Below, piece by piece: positions 37,920 through 46,321 of a stretch of DNA of 64,000 nt (position 1 is its first letter; every line of letters begins with the position of its first letter). The notes under the pieces are model-generated. The model was not told the origin of the DNA and searched no databases. It saw only the letters and a list, made by a program, of their open reading frames with translations. Source of the stretch: VRUE01 sp963697695 (GTDB lineage Bacteria; Actinomycetota; Thermoleophilia; Solirubrobacterales; 70-9). Where the stretch lies: contig OY969094.1 in the NCBI GenBank assembly GCA_963697695.1, positions 62,001-126,000 on the forward strand, given 5' to 3'. Made by a program: the position numbers and the translations under genes.

Positions 37920-38249
37920 TCAGCGATCCCGCCGCCCCGACGGGCGCTTGCCGCGCCTTTCCAGCTTCGGCCGGCTGGACTCCGAGACGGACACGCGTTG
38001 GACGTGGCGCAGTTCCGGGATCAGCAGCTCTTCCGCGCACAGACGGTGCCAGTGGTGGTGTTCGGTGCCGCCCAGGCGGAACACGTACTGGACGACGACG
38101 TGCTCGCTGCCGATCGGGATCTCGCCGTGGCAGGCGGGACAGCGGTAGAGCTTGCGCGAGATGCCGCGGATCAGCCACGCCTCGTCGCCCTCTTCGGTAC
38201 TGCCGCGCAGGCTCCAGCGTTTGCTGGGGAGCCCGGCGAGATCACCCAC
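37920..38249 (-). CDS. Small zinc-binding protein
   Basis: A 109-residue protein with CPAC near residue 37 and a downstream HHWHRLC box, giving a possible zinc ribbon/treble-clef site. It ends with a basic tail (RRGKRPSGRRDR). Similar actinobacterial proteins are often misnamed ATP/GTP-binding. It begins a minus-strand run with two membrane proteins. Function unknown. Confidence 0.6.
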   Translation of the reverse strand: MGDLAGLPSKRWSLRGSTEEGDEAWLIRGISRKLYRCPACHGEIPIGSEHVVVQYVFRLGGTEHHHWHRLCAEELLIPELRHVQRVSVSESSRPKLERRGKRPSGRRDR

Positions 38250-38253
38250 TCAG

Positions 38254-38637
38254 TTACCGCCTTGAGAGCCAGGCGAAGCCGGCGGCCATCGCCAGGTTCG
38301 CCACCCCCGCAAGGCGCAGACCCGCCTTCGCACCGGGGCGGCTTACCGCCGCCGACTCCGACCAGAGCGCGTCGGTGGCGATCTCGGTTCCGCGAAGCCA
38401 GGCAAGCGCCCACCAGTCGCGCTGCTCTCCGCGCCGGTCGGCGATTGCATGAGCGGCGGCGAAGGTGAGCCAGATCGGCCCGCAGCGACGGAAGAGATGC
38501 TTCGCGTCAGGGGAAGGGTGATCGTGCCCGAGCACCTTCAACGTCGTCTCCGGCGCGGCGATCGCCGCCGTTCCGAGCATCAGGTCGAAGGCGATCATGT
38601 TTCGGTTGGTGAGGCGCAGGGCCTGTTCCAGTGTCAT
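38254..38637 (-). CDS. Small membrane protein
   Basis: A 127-residue protein with hydrophobic stretches near 13-30, 50-68 and 105-123, so three or four helices are likely. The pattern resembles small DUF4267-like membrane proteins, but the match is weak. It lies 4 bp before the zinc-binding gene and begins the minus-strand cluster. Function unknown. Confidence 0.6.
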   Translation of the reverse strand: MTLEQALRLTNRNMIAFDLMLGTAAIAAPETTLKVLGHDHPSPDAKHLFRRCGPIWLTFAAAHAIADRRGEQRDWWALAWLRGTEIATDALWSESAAVSRPGAKAGLRLAGVANLAMAAGFAWLSRR

Positions 38638-38730
38638 CTGCAGCGCTCATCCAACCAGATCGGCCGCTTTCGAGGGTGAAAGACCGATCCGCCGGAAGGG
38701 AAAGCACCGGGTCCGGCGAATCTGACGGCC

Positions 38731-39585
38731 GTGACCAAGACCGCGACTAAATCCCCCCAACTGAAGAGTCTTTCCGAGTACATCCAGGAGCGTTTCGACG
38801 AGTTCTCGCGCTCGCAGAAGGATGTTGCTCGCTACATCGTCGACCATCTCGACGAGGCAGCCTTCCTCACCGCCGAGGAGCTGGCCAGGAGAGCGAGCAC
38901 CTCGTCATCGACGGTGGTGCGCTTCTCCCAGGCCCTCGGCTTCGAGGGTTACCCCGAGCTTCAGCAGGCGGCGATCGAGGAGTACCGCACCAGCGGTGGC
39001 GCGGCCACTGGAACCGCCAACGCCGGTGCCCTCTTCTCCTTCGACCACTCCGAGCTGGAGGGGTCCCTGGGTGCCGACTATGCAAACCTCGAGGAAACGG
39101 CGCGCAACCTCACTCGTGAGCAGGTCGATGGGGCGGTTGCGGCGCTGGCCGAGGCTCAGCGCGTGGTCATCGTCGGCGTCGATCAGATGGCCTTCTTCGC
39201 CAGCTACCTTCGTCACACCCTCAGCCTGCTCGACATTCGCGCCGAAATCGTCGCCAGCACCGGCGGTGAGTCGCTTCAGCGCTTGGGGCGGATCGACGGC
39301 GAAACGCTGGTGATCATCCTTTCCTCTGGGCGTGCGCACCCGCTTCTGCTGCGGGCGATGAAGCTCTCTCTGCATCGCGGCGCCCGCACCCTGGCGATCT
39401 CCGATGCCTCGCTGTCAGAGGTAGGCGAGCACGCTGAGCTGACCCTTTACTACTCCTCCAACAGTCCCTCCTTCGCCCGCTCGAACACAGCCCTCATGGC
39501 CCTGGTTCAAGCACTTGCGCATGGTCTCTATGCCCGCGATGAAGCGGCACATAAAGACCGTATCCGCGCCTACAAGCTGAAGTAG
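38731..39585 (+). CDS. RpiR/MurR-family transcriptional regulator
   Basis: The 284-residue protein has an N-terminal helix-turn-helix of the HTH_6 type (VARYIVDHLDEAAFLTAEELARRASTSSSTVVRFSQALG) at about 30-75 and a C-terminal SIS sugar-phosphate domain (about 125-260, VVIVGVDQMAFFASYL ... ILSSGRAHP). Such proteins regulate sugar-phosphate or amino-sugar genes. Start GTG. It lies 197 bp before pdxS, separated by an inverted repeat, so its target may be elsewhere. The typical SIS Ser/Thr ligand site is partly altered (SSGRAHPLLL). Confidence 0.88.
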   Translation: MTKTATKSPQLKSLSEYIQERFDEFSRSQKDVARYIVDHLDEAAFLTAEELARRASTSSSTVVRFSQALGFEGYPELQQAAIEEYRTSGGAATGTANAGALFSFDHSELEGSLGADYANLEETARNLTREQVDGAVAALAEAQRVVIVGVDQMAFFASYLRHTLSLLDIRAEIVASTGGESLQRLGRIDGETLVIILSSGRAHPLLLRAMKLSLHRGARTLAISDASLSEVGEHAELTLYYSSNSPSFARSNTALMALVQALAHGLYARDEAAHKDRIRAYKLK

Positions 39586-39615
39586 CGAAGCCTCCCGGCG
39601 CGGCGGGTCCTGTCA

Positions 39616-39678
39616 CCGAATGGGGACCCACCACCCTTCCGGTAGCTAAAGCTTCCTCAGGGTGGTCCCCCCATTCGG
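39616..39678. repeat. Imperfect inverted repeat between rpiR-like gene and pdxS
   Basis: Left arm CCGAATGGGG, 4 intervening bases, then ACCACCCT (39616-39637) faces AGGGTGGT, 2 intervening bases, then CCCCATTCGG (39659-39678), across a 21-nt loop. It could terminate the regulator transcript, act as an operator, or be a REP-like mobile repeat. It shares a GGGG(A/T)CC core with the recJ palindrome. Confidence 0.55.
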
Positions 39679-39782
39679 CACCACCCACCGCGAGGGGGGC
39701 TTCCGGTTGAGCAGCTGTGCTTCTCCAGGAATGCGTTGGGATTGAACAGACCCGCCGCGCTGGGGACGTAGTATTCGGGCTC

Positions 39783-40670
39783 ATGGCCGAAAGAGCGACA
39801 TTCCGGGTGAAGACCGGTCTGGCCGAGATGCTCAAGGGCGGCGTGATCATGGACGTCGTCACGCCTGAGCAGGCACGGATTGCCGAGGCAGCCGGAGCCT
39901 GTGCGGTGATGGCGCTCGAGCGTGTGCCCGCGGACATCCGCAAGGACGGTGGCGTGGCGCGGATGTCGGACCCGGCGATGATCAAGGGGATCCAGGAGGC
40001 CGTGACGATCCCGGTGATGGCCAAGGCCCGGATCGGCCACTTCGCCGAGGCGCAGGTCCTGCAGGCGCTCGAGGTCGACTACATCGACGAGTCGGAGGTG
40101 CTGACCCCGGCCGATGAGCGCCACCACATCGACAAGCTTGCCTTTGAGGTGCCCTTTGTCTGTGGTGCCACCAACCTCGGCGAGGCGCTGCGGCGGATCG
40201 GCGAGGGGGCGGCGATGATCCGCTCGAAGGGAGAGGCGGGCACCGGCAACGTGGTCGAGGCGGTCCGTCACATGCGCGAGATCGTCGCCGGCATCAAGCG
40301 TCTTGCCCAGCTCGGCCCCGAGGAGCTGGCCGGTGCCGCCAAGGAGCACCAGGCGCCGCTGGAAGTGGTCCGCGAGGTCGCGGACGCGGGGCGCCTGCCG
40401 GTGCCGCTCTTCTGCGCCGGGGGCATTGCCACTCCAGCCGATGCGGCGTTGATGATGCAGCTCGGTGCCGAGGGCAATTTCGTCGGCTCGGGAATCTTCA
40501 AGAGCTCCGACCCGGAGCGGCGGGCGAGGGCGATCGTCGAGGCAACCACGCACTTCAACGACCCCGAGCGGGTCGCCGCGGCCTCAATCGGCCTCGGTGA
40601 GGCGATGCCCGGCCTCGAGATCGCGGAGCTCGCGGCAGCCGATGCGCTGCTGCAGGACCGCGGAGCCTGA
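39783..40670 (+). CDS. pdxS: Pyridoxal 5'-phosphate synthase subunit PdxS
   Basis: PdxS makes PLP from ribose 5-phosphate, glyceraldehyde 3-phosphate and ammonia supplied by PdxT. The 295-residue TIM barrel has the expected sequence marks GGVIMDVVTPEQA, EAVTIPVMAKARIGH with the catalytic Lys, IDESEVLTPADE, and RSKGEAGTGN with the second Lys. The ATG at 39783 gives MAERATFRVKTGL. It is followed directly by pdxT, which overlaps by 29 nt if the annotated ATG is used. Confidence 0.98.
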   Translation: MAERATFRVKTGLAEMLKGGVIMDVVTPEQARIAEAAGACAVMALERVPADIRKDGGVARMSDPAMIKGIQEAVTIPVMAKARIGHFAEAQVLQALEVDYIDESEVLTPADERHHIDKLAFEVPFVCGATNLGEALRRIGEGAAMIRSKGEAGTGNVVEAVRHMREIVAGIKRLAQLGPEELAGAAKEHQAPLEVVREVADAGRLPVPLFCAGGIATPADAALMMQLGAEGNFVGSGIFKSSDPERRARAIVEATTHFNDPERVAAASIGLGEAMPGLEIAELAAADALLQDRGA

Positions 40671-41262
40671 ACTGCGCATAGGGGTCCTAGCCGTCCAGGG
40701 GGGCTTTGAAGCCCACGTGCGGATGTTGCACGCTCTGGGCGCGGATGTCCGCGAGGTTCGGCGGCCCACTGATCTGGACCACCTCGATGGCCTCGTAATC
40801 CCCGGTGGCGAGAGCACGACGATCTCGATGGGGATCGAGTCGGTCGGCCTCGAGCCGGCGATTCGCCGGCACCACGAGCGCGGCGGGACGGTCCTCGGCA
40901 CCTGCGCGGGGATGATCGTCTGCGACGACGAGCACCTCGGTCTGATCGACGCCCACGCCGAGCGCAATGCCTTCGGTCGCCAGTTGCAGAGCTTCGAGGC
41001 CGATCTCGTCGTCGAGGGACTGGGCGACGAGCCGCTGCGCGCCGTTTTCATCCGCGCCCCCTGGGTTAAGCGGCAGGGCGACGGGGTCGAGGTTCTTGCC
41101 TCTTACGAAGACCATCCGGTCGCCATTCGCGAGGAAGGCGTCCTTGCCTGTGCCTTTCATCCGGAGCTGACCGACGATTCACGCCTGCACGCGCTCTTTA
41201 TGGCGATGACGACGACGGCCCGCGAGCGCGCGGCGGGCGAGCGAAAGGAGATCGAGAAGTGA
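40642..41262 (+). CDS. pdxT: PLP synthase glutaminase subunit PdxT
   Basis: A class I glutaminase (about 196-206 residues) that feeds ammonia to PdxS. Motifs: GGESTT, catalytic Cys in GTCAGMIV and the HPEL pair in AFHPELTDD. The family starts with xRIGVLAVQGGFEAH. The only ATG/GTG/TTG before it is ATG 40642, which adds ten odd residues (MRCCRTAEPE). A CTG at 40672 directly gives LRIGVLAVQGG and has GGAG 6 nt upstream, so it may be the real start. The stop overlaps the aminopeptidase start (GTGA). Confidence 0.92.
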   Translation: MRCCRTAEPELRIGVLAVQGGFEAHVRMLHALGADVREVRRPTDLDHLDGLVIPGGESTTISMGIESVGLEPAIRRHHERGGTVLGTCAGMIVCDDEHLGLIDAHAERNAFGRQLQSFEADLVVEGLGDEPLRAVFIRAPWVKRQGDGVEVLASYEDHPVAIREEGVLACAFHPELTDDSRLHALFMAMTTTARERAAGERKEIEK

Positions 41263-42362
41263 GAGATCCGAGAGTGGAAGGTCTGGCGAAAATCCTGGTC
41301 GGCTACTCGACCAAGGTCAAAGCGGGAGAGGTCGTCTCGATCGACGGTGAGAGCGCTGCCGAGCCGCTGCTGCTCGCGGTCTACGAGGAGGTGCTGAAGG
41401 CGGGCGCCAACCCGATCCTCAACGTCTCGCTGGACGGACAGGCGGTCTCCTATTACAAGCATGCCGGCGACGAGCAGCTGGAGTGGATCTCCCCGGTGAC
41501 CGAGTGGATGATGGAGAACGTCGACGTCCGCATCGGCATCGGCGCCAGCACCAACACACGCGAGCTCTCGGCGATCCCGCCCGAGCGCCAGACCCGCCGC
41601 CAGAGCGCCACCGGCGAGCTGCTGGCCAAGGCGATGGAGCGCAGCGCCGCGGGCGAGCTGCGCTGGTGCTACACGCTCTATCCGACCAACGCCTACGCCT
41701 CCGAGGCGGAGATGAGCTTCGCCGACTTCGCCGATTTCTACTTCGGCGCCTGCCTGGCCGGCGACGGGGACCCGCTGACCGCCTGGGAGCGGGCCTCGAC
41801 GGAGACGCGGCGGCTCGCCGAGTGGATCGAGGGCCACGAGGAGGTGCACGTCACCGCACCAGGCACCGACATCAAGCTGGGGATCGCGGGACGCAAATTC
41901 ATCCCCTGCGCGGGCGAACACAACATGCCTGACGGCGAGTTCTTCACCGGCCCGGTCGAGGACTCGGTCGAGGGCGAGGTGACCTTCCATCTGCCTGCGG
42001 TGATCGGTGGGCGGGAGGTCTCCGGCGTGCACCTGCGCTTCGAGTCCGGCAAGGTGCTCGACGCCGGCGCCGAGCGCGGGGAGGAGTTCCTGATCGAGCT
42101 GCTCGACACCGATGAGGGCGCGCGGCGGCTGGGCGAGCTTGGGATCGGCACCAACTACGCGATCGACCGCGGCACCCGCGAGGTCCTGCTCGACGAGAAG
42201 ATCGGCGGCACGGTCCACATGGCCGTCGGCCGCAGCTATCCCGAGTCGGGCGGCGTCAACGAGTCTGCCGTTCACACCGACCTGGTCTGCGACCTCCGTC
42301 TCGGCGGCAAGCTCGAGGTCGACGGCAAGACGATGCAGGAAGACGGCAAGTTCGTCGTCTAG
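41259..42362 (+). CDS. M29-family aminopeptidase
   Basis: A 367-residue thermophilic-type aminopeptidase (AmpS/T-like) with two metal ions. The C-terminal half shows the ligand motifs FIPCAGEHNMPDGEFFTGPVE (Glu-containing), FESGKV and HMAVGRSYPESGG, and a late HTDLVCDL with His and Asp. It starts at GTG with a 4-nt overlap on pdxT, so it is co-translated with the PLP genes. The link may be operonic convenience only. It is probably cytoplasmic. Confidence 0.9.
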   Translation: MRDPRVEGLAKILVGYSTKVKAGEVVSIDGESAAEPLLLAVYEEVLKAGANPILNVSLDGQAVSYYKHAGDEQLEWISPVTEWMMENVDVRIGIGASTNTRELSAIPPERQTRRQSATGELLAKAMERSAAGELRWCYTLYPTNAYASEAEMSFADFADFYFGACLAGDGDPLTAWERASTETRRLAEWIEGHEEVHVTAPGTDIKLGIAGRKFIPCAGEHNMPDGEFFTGPVEDSVEGEVTFHLPAVIGGREVSGVHLRFESGKVLDAGAERGEEFLIELLDTDEGARRLGELGIGTNYAIDRGTREVLLDEKIGGTVHMAVGRSYPESGGVNESAVHTDLVCDLRLGGKLEVDGKTMQEDGKFVV

Positions 42363-42363
42363 A

Positions 42364-42810
42364 TCACTGGTTGGGGATCGGGGATCCCGCGAGGAAGAAG
42401 AACCAGATCGTCAGAGCGATCGCGGCCAGCACGACCGAACCCATCAGAACCGCCTCGACCACGGTGGTCGAACCCACCTGGGGCGAGCTGTCGCGCATGC
42501 TCTTCAGCCATGCCGGACGCATCGGTGAGAGGCGGTTGGTGCCGGTGATCTGGATATAGAGGCTGTTGAGCCTGCCGATCAGCCAGGCGATCAGGAGGAT
42601 CGAGACGATCGTGCCGACGGCGACGACGGCGTAGGGGCCGCCGCTGGGGAACTGGGTCTCGGAGACCTTGGAGCCGATGTAGACCCAGCTGAGCGGGATC
42701 GCAGTCCAGATCGAGAGAGCGGCGAGCAGCATCGCGATGAAGACGAAGCTGGCGGCCAATCCCCGGAGAAGCCCTTCGCTGTGCGAGTTCCCGGCCATTT
42801 CCTCGGTCAT
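42364..42810 (-). CDS. Membrane protein
   Basis: A 148-residue protein with three to four helices (RGLAASFVFIAMLLAALSIW; YAVVAVGTIVSILLIAWLI; a third in AVLMGSVVLAAIALTIWFFF). The start at 42810 gives MTEEMAGNSHSEG; a further-upstream ATG at 42834 would overlap yebC and share its start palindrome. It ends 2 bp from the aminopeptidase, convergent. Function unknown. Confidence 0.65.
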   Translation of the reverse strand: MTEEMAGNSHSEGLLRGLAASFVFIAMLLAALSIWTAIPLSWVYIGSKVSETQFPSGGPYAVVAVGTIVSILLIAWLIGRLNSLYIQITGTNRLSPMRPAWLKSMRDSSPQVGSTTVVEAVLMGSVVLAAIALTIWFFFLAGSPIPNQ

Positions 42811-42822
42811 AGAATGACCCAT

Positions 42823-43572
42823 ATGTCCGGACATTCGAAGTGGTCTTCAATTAAGCACAAGAAGGCGGCCGCAGACGCGAAGCGGGGCCAGCAGTTCACC
42901 AAGCTCGCCCGTGCGATCACGGTTGCAGCGCGGGATGGCGGCCCCGACCCAGACGCAAACGCTCCGCTTGCCACGGCGATCCAGAAGGCGCGCGACGCCT
43001 CGATGCCGAAGGACAACATCCAGCGCGCGGTCGATCGGGGCAGCGGCATCGGCAGCGACGCCGACGCGATCGAACAGATCGTCTTCGAGGGCTACGGCCC
43101 TGGCGGCGCGGCGGTCCTGGTGGAGGCGCTGACCGACAATCGCAACCGCACCAGCGCCGACGTGCGCCACGCCTTCAGCAAGCACCACGGCAGTCTTGGC
43201 GAGCCCGGCTCGGTGGCCTGGATCTTCGAGAAGCGGGGGGTCGTCACGGTCGACGGCGAGCGCTACGGCGAGGACGACCTGATCGTGGCGATCGACGCCG
43301 GCGCCGAGGACGTCCGCGAGGACGGTGACCAGCTGCGGGTGATCTGCGAACCAAGCGACCTGAGCGCCGTCCGCGAAGCGCTGGAGGCGGCCGGGGTCGA
43401 GCTGCAGGCCTCCGATCTGACGATGGAGCCGAAGAACACCGTCGTCGTCAAGGGCACCGAGGCCGAAGACCTGCTGCGCCTCTTCGACGTGCTCGAAGAG
43501 CATGACGATGTCAACGAAGTCCACGCCAACTTCGACATTCCGCAGGAGATCATCGAAAAGGTCGCTGCCTAG
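42823..43572 (+). CDS. yebC: YebC/PmpR-family regulatory protein
   Basis: A 249-residue protein of the YebC family, linked to transcription control and, in recent work, to translation of proline stretches. The N-terminus MSGHSKWSSIKHKKAA is diagnostic. The start ATG forms part of a palindrome (ATGTCCGGACAT) that also gives a start on the other strand. Placement before ruvC is conserved in many bacteria. Confidence 0.95.
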   Translation: MSGHSKWSSIKHKKAAADAKRGQQFTKLARAITVAARDGGPDPDANAPLATAIQKARDASMPKDNIQRAVDRGSGIGSDADAIEQIVFEGYGPGGAAVLVEALTDNRNRTSADVRHAFSKHHGSLGEPGSVAWIFEKRGVVTVDGERYGEDDLIVAIDAGAEDVREDGDQLRVICEPSDLSAVREALEAAGVELQASDLTMEPKNTVVVKGTEAEDLLRLFDVLEEHDDVNEVHANFDIPQEIIEKVAA

Positions 43573-43625
43573 CGCGGACGCGCCCGATGTAAAGGCATCC
43601 GGGGCTTCTTCCAGAATCACTCCCC

Positions 43626-44138
43626 ATGCAAGTCGTGATGGGGATCGACCCCGGCGCAGCGAACCTCGGCTTCGGCATCGTCCGGGTAGAGGGCGCACAC
43701 ATGGTCGCCCTCGACGGCGGCGTGGTCGAGACCTCGCCGGACCTGCCGACCGAGCGTCGCCTCGAGCGCATCCATGGCGCTCTCACGGAGCTGATCGAGT
43801 GGCACGAGCCGAAGGCGATGGCCCTCGAGGACATCTACTTCGGCAAGAACGTCCACTCGGCGATGACCGTCGGCCGCGCCAGTGGGGTGGCGATGCTGAC
43901 CGCCGCCCAGCGCGGGGTGCGCTGCTTCACCTACACGCCGCAGGCGATCAAGATGGCCGTCTGCGGATCGGGTGCGGCGGGCAAGGAGCAGGTGCAGAGG
44001 ATGGTCGGGACCTTGCTTGGGTTGCCAGAGCCGCCGACTCCCGACCACGCCGCAGACGCCCTCGCAGTGGCGATCTGTCACGGCGGCAGCGCCGGTAGGC
44101 AGGCGGCGGTCGAAGCGGCGGAAACGGTGGCCGGATGA
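43626..44138 (+). CDS. ruvC: Holliday junction resolvase RuvC
   Basis: The 170-residue endonuclease resolves Holliday junctions. Acidic catalytic residues appear in GIDPGAANLGFG (Asp), ALEDIYFGKN (Glu), and DHAADALAVAICH (Asp pair). The ATG gives MQVVMGIDPG. It overlaps ruvA by 4 nt (ATGA) and is the first gene of ruvCAB. Confidence 0.97.
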   Translation: MQVVMGIDPGAANLGFGIVRVEGAHMVALDGGVVETSPDLPTERRLERIHGALTELIEWHEPKAMALEDIYFGKNVHSAMTVGRASGVAMLTAAQRGVRCFTYTPQAIKMAVCGSGAAGKEQVQRMVGTLLGLPEPPTPDHAADALAVAICHGGSAGRQAAVEAAETVAG

Positions 44139-44734
44139 TCGCTGCGGTGCGCGGAGAGGTGATGGTGCGGCGGCCCGATCACGTGGTGATCGATGCGGCC
44201 GGCGTCGGCTACCGGCTCGCCGTCTCGGCCGAGACGCTGAAGGCGGTTCCGGCGACCGGGCGGGAGGCATTTCTGCACGCCGAGCTGATCTCACGCGAGG
44301 ACTCCTTGGCGCTCTTCGGGTTCGCCTCCGAGGAGGAGCGCGATCTCTTCATCGAGCTGATCTCGGTCAGCGGGATCGGGCCCAAGGTGGCACTTGCCGC
44401 CCTCTCGGGGGGGCCGGTACGCGAATTGCTGCGAGCGATCGCCGCCGGCGACGCGAAACGGTTCCAGGCCGTGCCCGGAATCGGCAAGCGCACCTCGGAG
44501 CGGATCATCGTCGAGCTGCGCGAGAAGGTCGCCGGCACGCTGGAGGAAGAGGTGGTGCTGGCGGCGGCCGAGGGCGTCAATGCCCGCGACCTCGCCCGCG
44601 ACGGCCTGGTCAACCTCGGCTACGCGCCGCTGGAGGCGGAGCAGTTGCTCGATGGGATCGAGGCCGACGACGCCGAGCAGCTGATCGCCGCTGCCCTGCG
44701 CAAAGCCGGGTCGGCCAAGAGCGGGGCCGCATGA
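44135..44734 (+). CDS. ruvA: Holliday junction branch migration protein RuvA
   Basis: A 199-residue DNA-binding subunit that tetramerises at the junction. N-terminal OB fold (MIAAVRGEVMVRRPDHVVID), two helix-hairpin-helix motifs (VSGIGPKVALAAL and VPGIGKRTSERII), and the C-terminal RuvB-interaction domain after a short linker. It overlaps ruvC and ruvB by 4 nt each. Confidence 0.96.
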   Translation: MIAAVRGEVMVRRPDHVVIDAAGVGYRLAVSAETLKAVPATGREAFLHAELISREDSLALFGFASEEERDLFIELISVSGIGPKVALAALSGGPVRELLRAIAAGDAKRFQAVPGIGKRTSERIIVELREKVAGTLEEEVVLAAAEGVNARDLARDGLVNLGYAPLEAEQLLDGIEADDAEQLIAAALRKAGSAKSGAA

Positions 44735-45789
44735 GCGAAAACCGGATCCGCACTCCGGGGATCGACGACGAGCCCGAGGTCCGCATCCACGATGCACGGG
44801 CGGATGTGCCCGATGAGGATCTCGATCGCTCGCTCCGCCCGCGAAAGCTTTCGGACTTCGTCAACCAGGTCCAGGTCACCGAGCAGCTGTCGATCTTCAT
44901 CGAGGCGGCCAGGGGACGGGGGGAGCCCCTCGACCATGTCCTGCTGGCCGGCCCGCCCGGCCTCGGCAAGACCTCGCTGGCCCACATCGTCGCCGCTGAG
45001 CTCGAGGTGCCGATGGTGCAGACGGCCGGCCCGGCGCTGGAGCGCAAGGCCGACGTCGCCTCCTTCCTCACCGCGCTCGAGCCTGGCAGTGTCTTCTTCG
45101 TCGATGAGATCCACCGGCTCGGCCGCGCGGTGGAGGAGACGCTCTACCCGGCGATGGAGGACGGCGAGCTGCCGGTGGTGCTCGGCCAGGGGGCCGGTGC
45201 GCGCACGGTCACCCTGCCGCTGCCCCCCTTCACCCTGATCGGGGCGACGACCAGGGCCGGCCTCTTGACGACGCCGCTGCGCGATCGCTTCGGCCTTTCG
45301 CACCGACTCGAGCACTACAGCCCCGAGCATCTGAGCCAGATCATCATCCGCTCGGCGGGCATCCTCGAGGTCGAGATCGATTCGGACGGGGCCGAGGTGA
45401 TCGCCGGCCGCTCGCGCGGCACGCCGCGCGTCGCCAACCGCCTGCTCAAGCGCGTGCGCGACTTCGCCCAGGTCAAGGACCGAGGGCCGATCGACGCCGG
45501 CGTCGCAGCGGCGGCGCTGGAGATGCTCGAGGTCGATGCAGGAGGGCTCGACCGCAGCGACCGCGCCCTGCTCGACACGATCGCGACCAAGTTCGGCGGC
45601 GGCCCGGTTGGGCTCTCCACGCTGGCCGTGGCAATCGGCGAGGAGGCCGACACGATCGAGGACGTTCTCGAGCCCTACCTCCTACAGCAGGGACTGCTCA
45701 AGCGCACTCCCCGCGGCCGGGTGATCACGCAGGGGGCCTATGAGCACCTCGGCCTGCCTGTGCCCGAAGGAGCGAACAGCCTCTTCTGA
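44731..45789 (+). CDS. ruvB: Holliday junction branch migration ATPase RuvB
   Basis: An AAA+ motor of 352 residues that drives branch migration with RuvA. Walker A is GPPGLGKTSL, Walker B VFFVDEIHRL, sensor 1 IGATTRAG and the arginine finger is in PLRDRFGL. The C-terminal winged helix ends in RVITQGAYEHLG. The ATG at 44731 follows directly on ruvA (ATGA); a longer frame upstream is antisense-like. Confidence 0.98.
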   Translation: MSENRIRTPGIDDEPEVRIHDARADVPDEDLDRSLRPRKLSDFVNQVQVTEQLSIFIEAARGRGEPLDHVLLAGPPGLGKTSLAHIVAAELEVPMVQTAGPALERKADVASFLTALEPGSVFFVDEIHRLGRAVEETLYPAMEDGELPVVLGQGAGARTVTLPLPPFTLIGATTRAGLLTTPLRDRFGLSHRLEHYSPEHLSQIIIRSAGILEVEIDSDGAEVIAGRSRGTPRVANRLLKRVRDFAQVKDRGPIDAGVAAAALEMLEVDAGGLDRSDRALLDTIATKFGGGPVGLSTLAVAIGEEADTIEDVLEPYLLQQGLLKRTPRGRVITQGAYEHLGLPVPEGANSLF

Positions 45790-45804
45790 GTAACCTGCGG
45801 GGGG

Positions 45805-46293
45805 ATGCCGTTCTTCATCTGCCCCAACTGCGGCCACAGGGAGGTCAGCGCGGAGCGCACGGCGGGTTTCAGCACCCGCCCGAAGGGCTGCTCGAAATGC
45901 GGCTTCGGCTTCGTCTTCGAGCTGCTCGACGACTACTACCCGGCCCCAAACGCGGCCTTCTTCGTCTGCGACCGCCAGGCGCGGGTGATCGATGCGGGCC
46001 GTGGCAGCTTCGAGCTGACCGGGCTCACCGACGAGGACGTAATCGGCCGGCCGGTGCAGGAGGTTCTTGGCCTCGAGTGGCGCCAAGCCGGTGACGGCGG
46101 CGAGTCGGCGGACACCAACGGCGACGGGGTCACCGACCCGATCGAGACGTCGCTGGAGTGGGGGGTCCGCTCGCTTGGCAAGCGGGTCTCCGTCAACGCC
46201 GAGGGGGACCTTCCCGCCGAAGCGGTTGCCGATGTCTTTCCAGCCTACGACGACGACGGCGGACTGCTGATCGTCCTTACCCCCGAGACCTGA
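45805..46293 (+). CDS. Zinc-ribbon plus PAS-like domain protein
   Basis: The 162-residue protein begins with a zinc ribbon (CPNC near residue 6-9 and CSKC near 29-32), then a PAS-like domain (NAAFFVCDRQARVIDAGRG, ELTGLTDEDVIGRPV, VLGLEW). No output domain follows; an acidic segment DTNGDGVTDP interrupts the PAS fold and resembles a calcium loop. It sits between ruvB and secDF, 15 bp after ruvB. It could be a small redox or ligand sensor. Not recognised as a named family. Confidence 0.65.
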   Translation: MPFFICPNCGHREVSAERTAGFSTRPKGCSKCGFGFVFELLDDYYPAPNAAFFVCDRQARVIDAGRGSFELTGLTDEDVIGRPVQEVLGLEWRQAGDGGESADTNGDGVTDPIETSLEWGVRSLGKRVSVNAEGDLPAEAVADVFPAYDDDGGLLIVLTPET

Positions 46294-46321
46294 TGTTCGG
46301 GCGGGGGAGGGAGAGGGAGCT

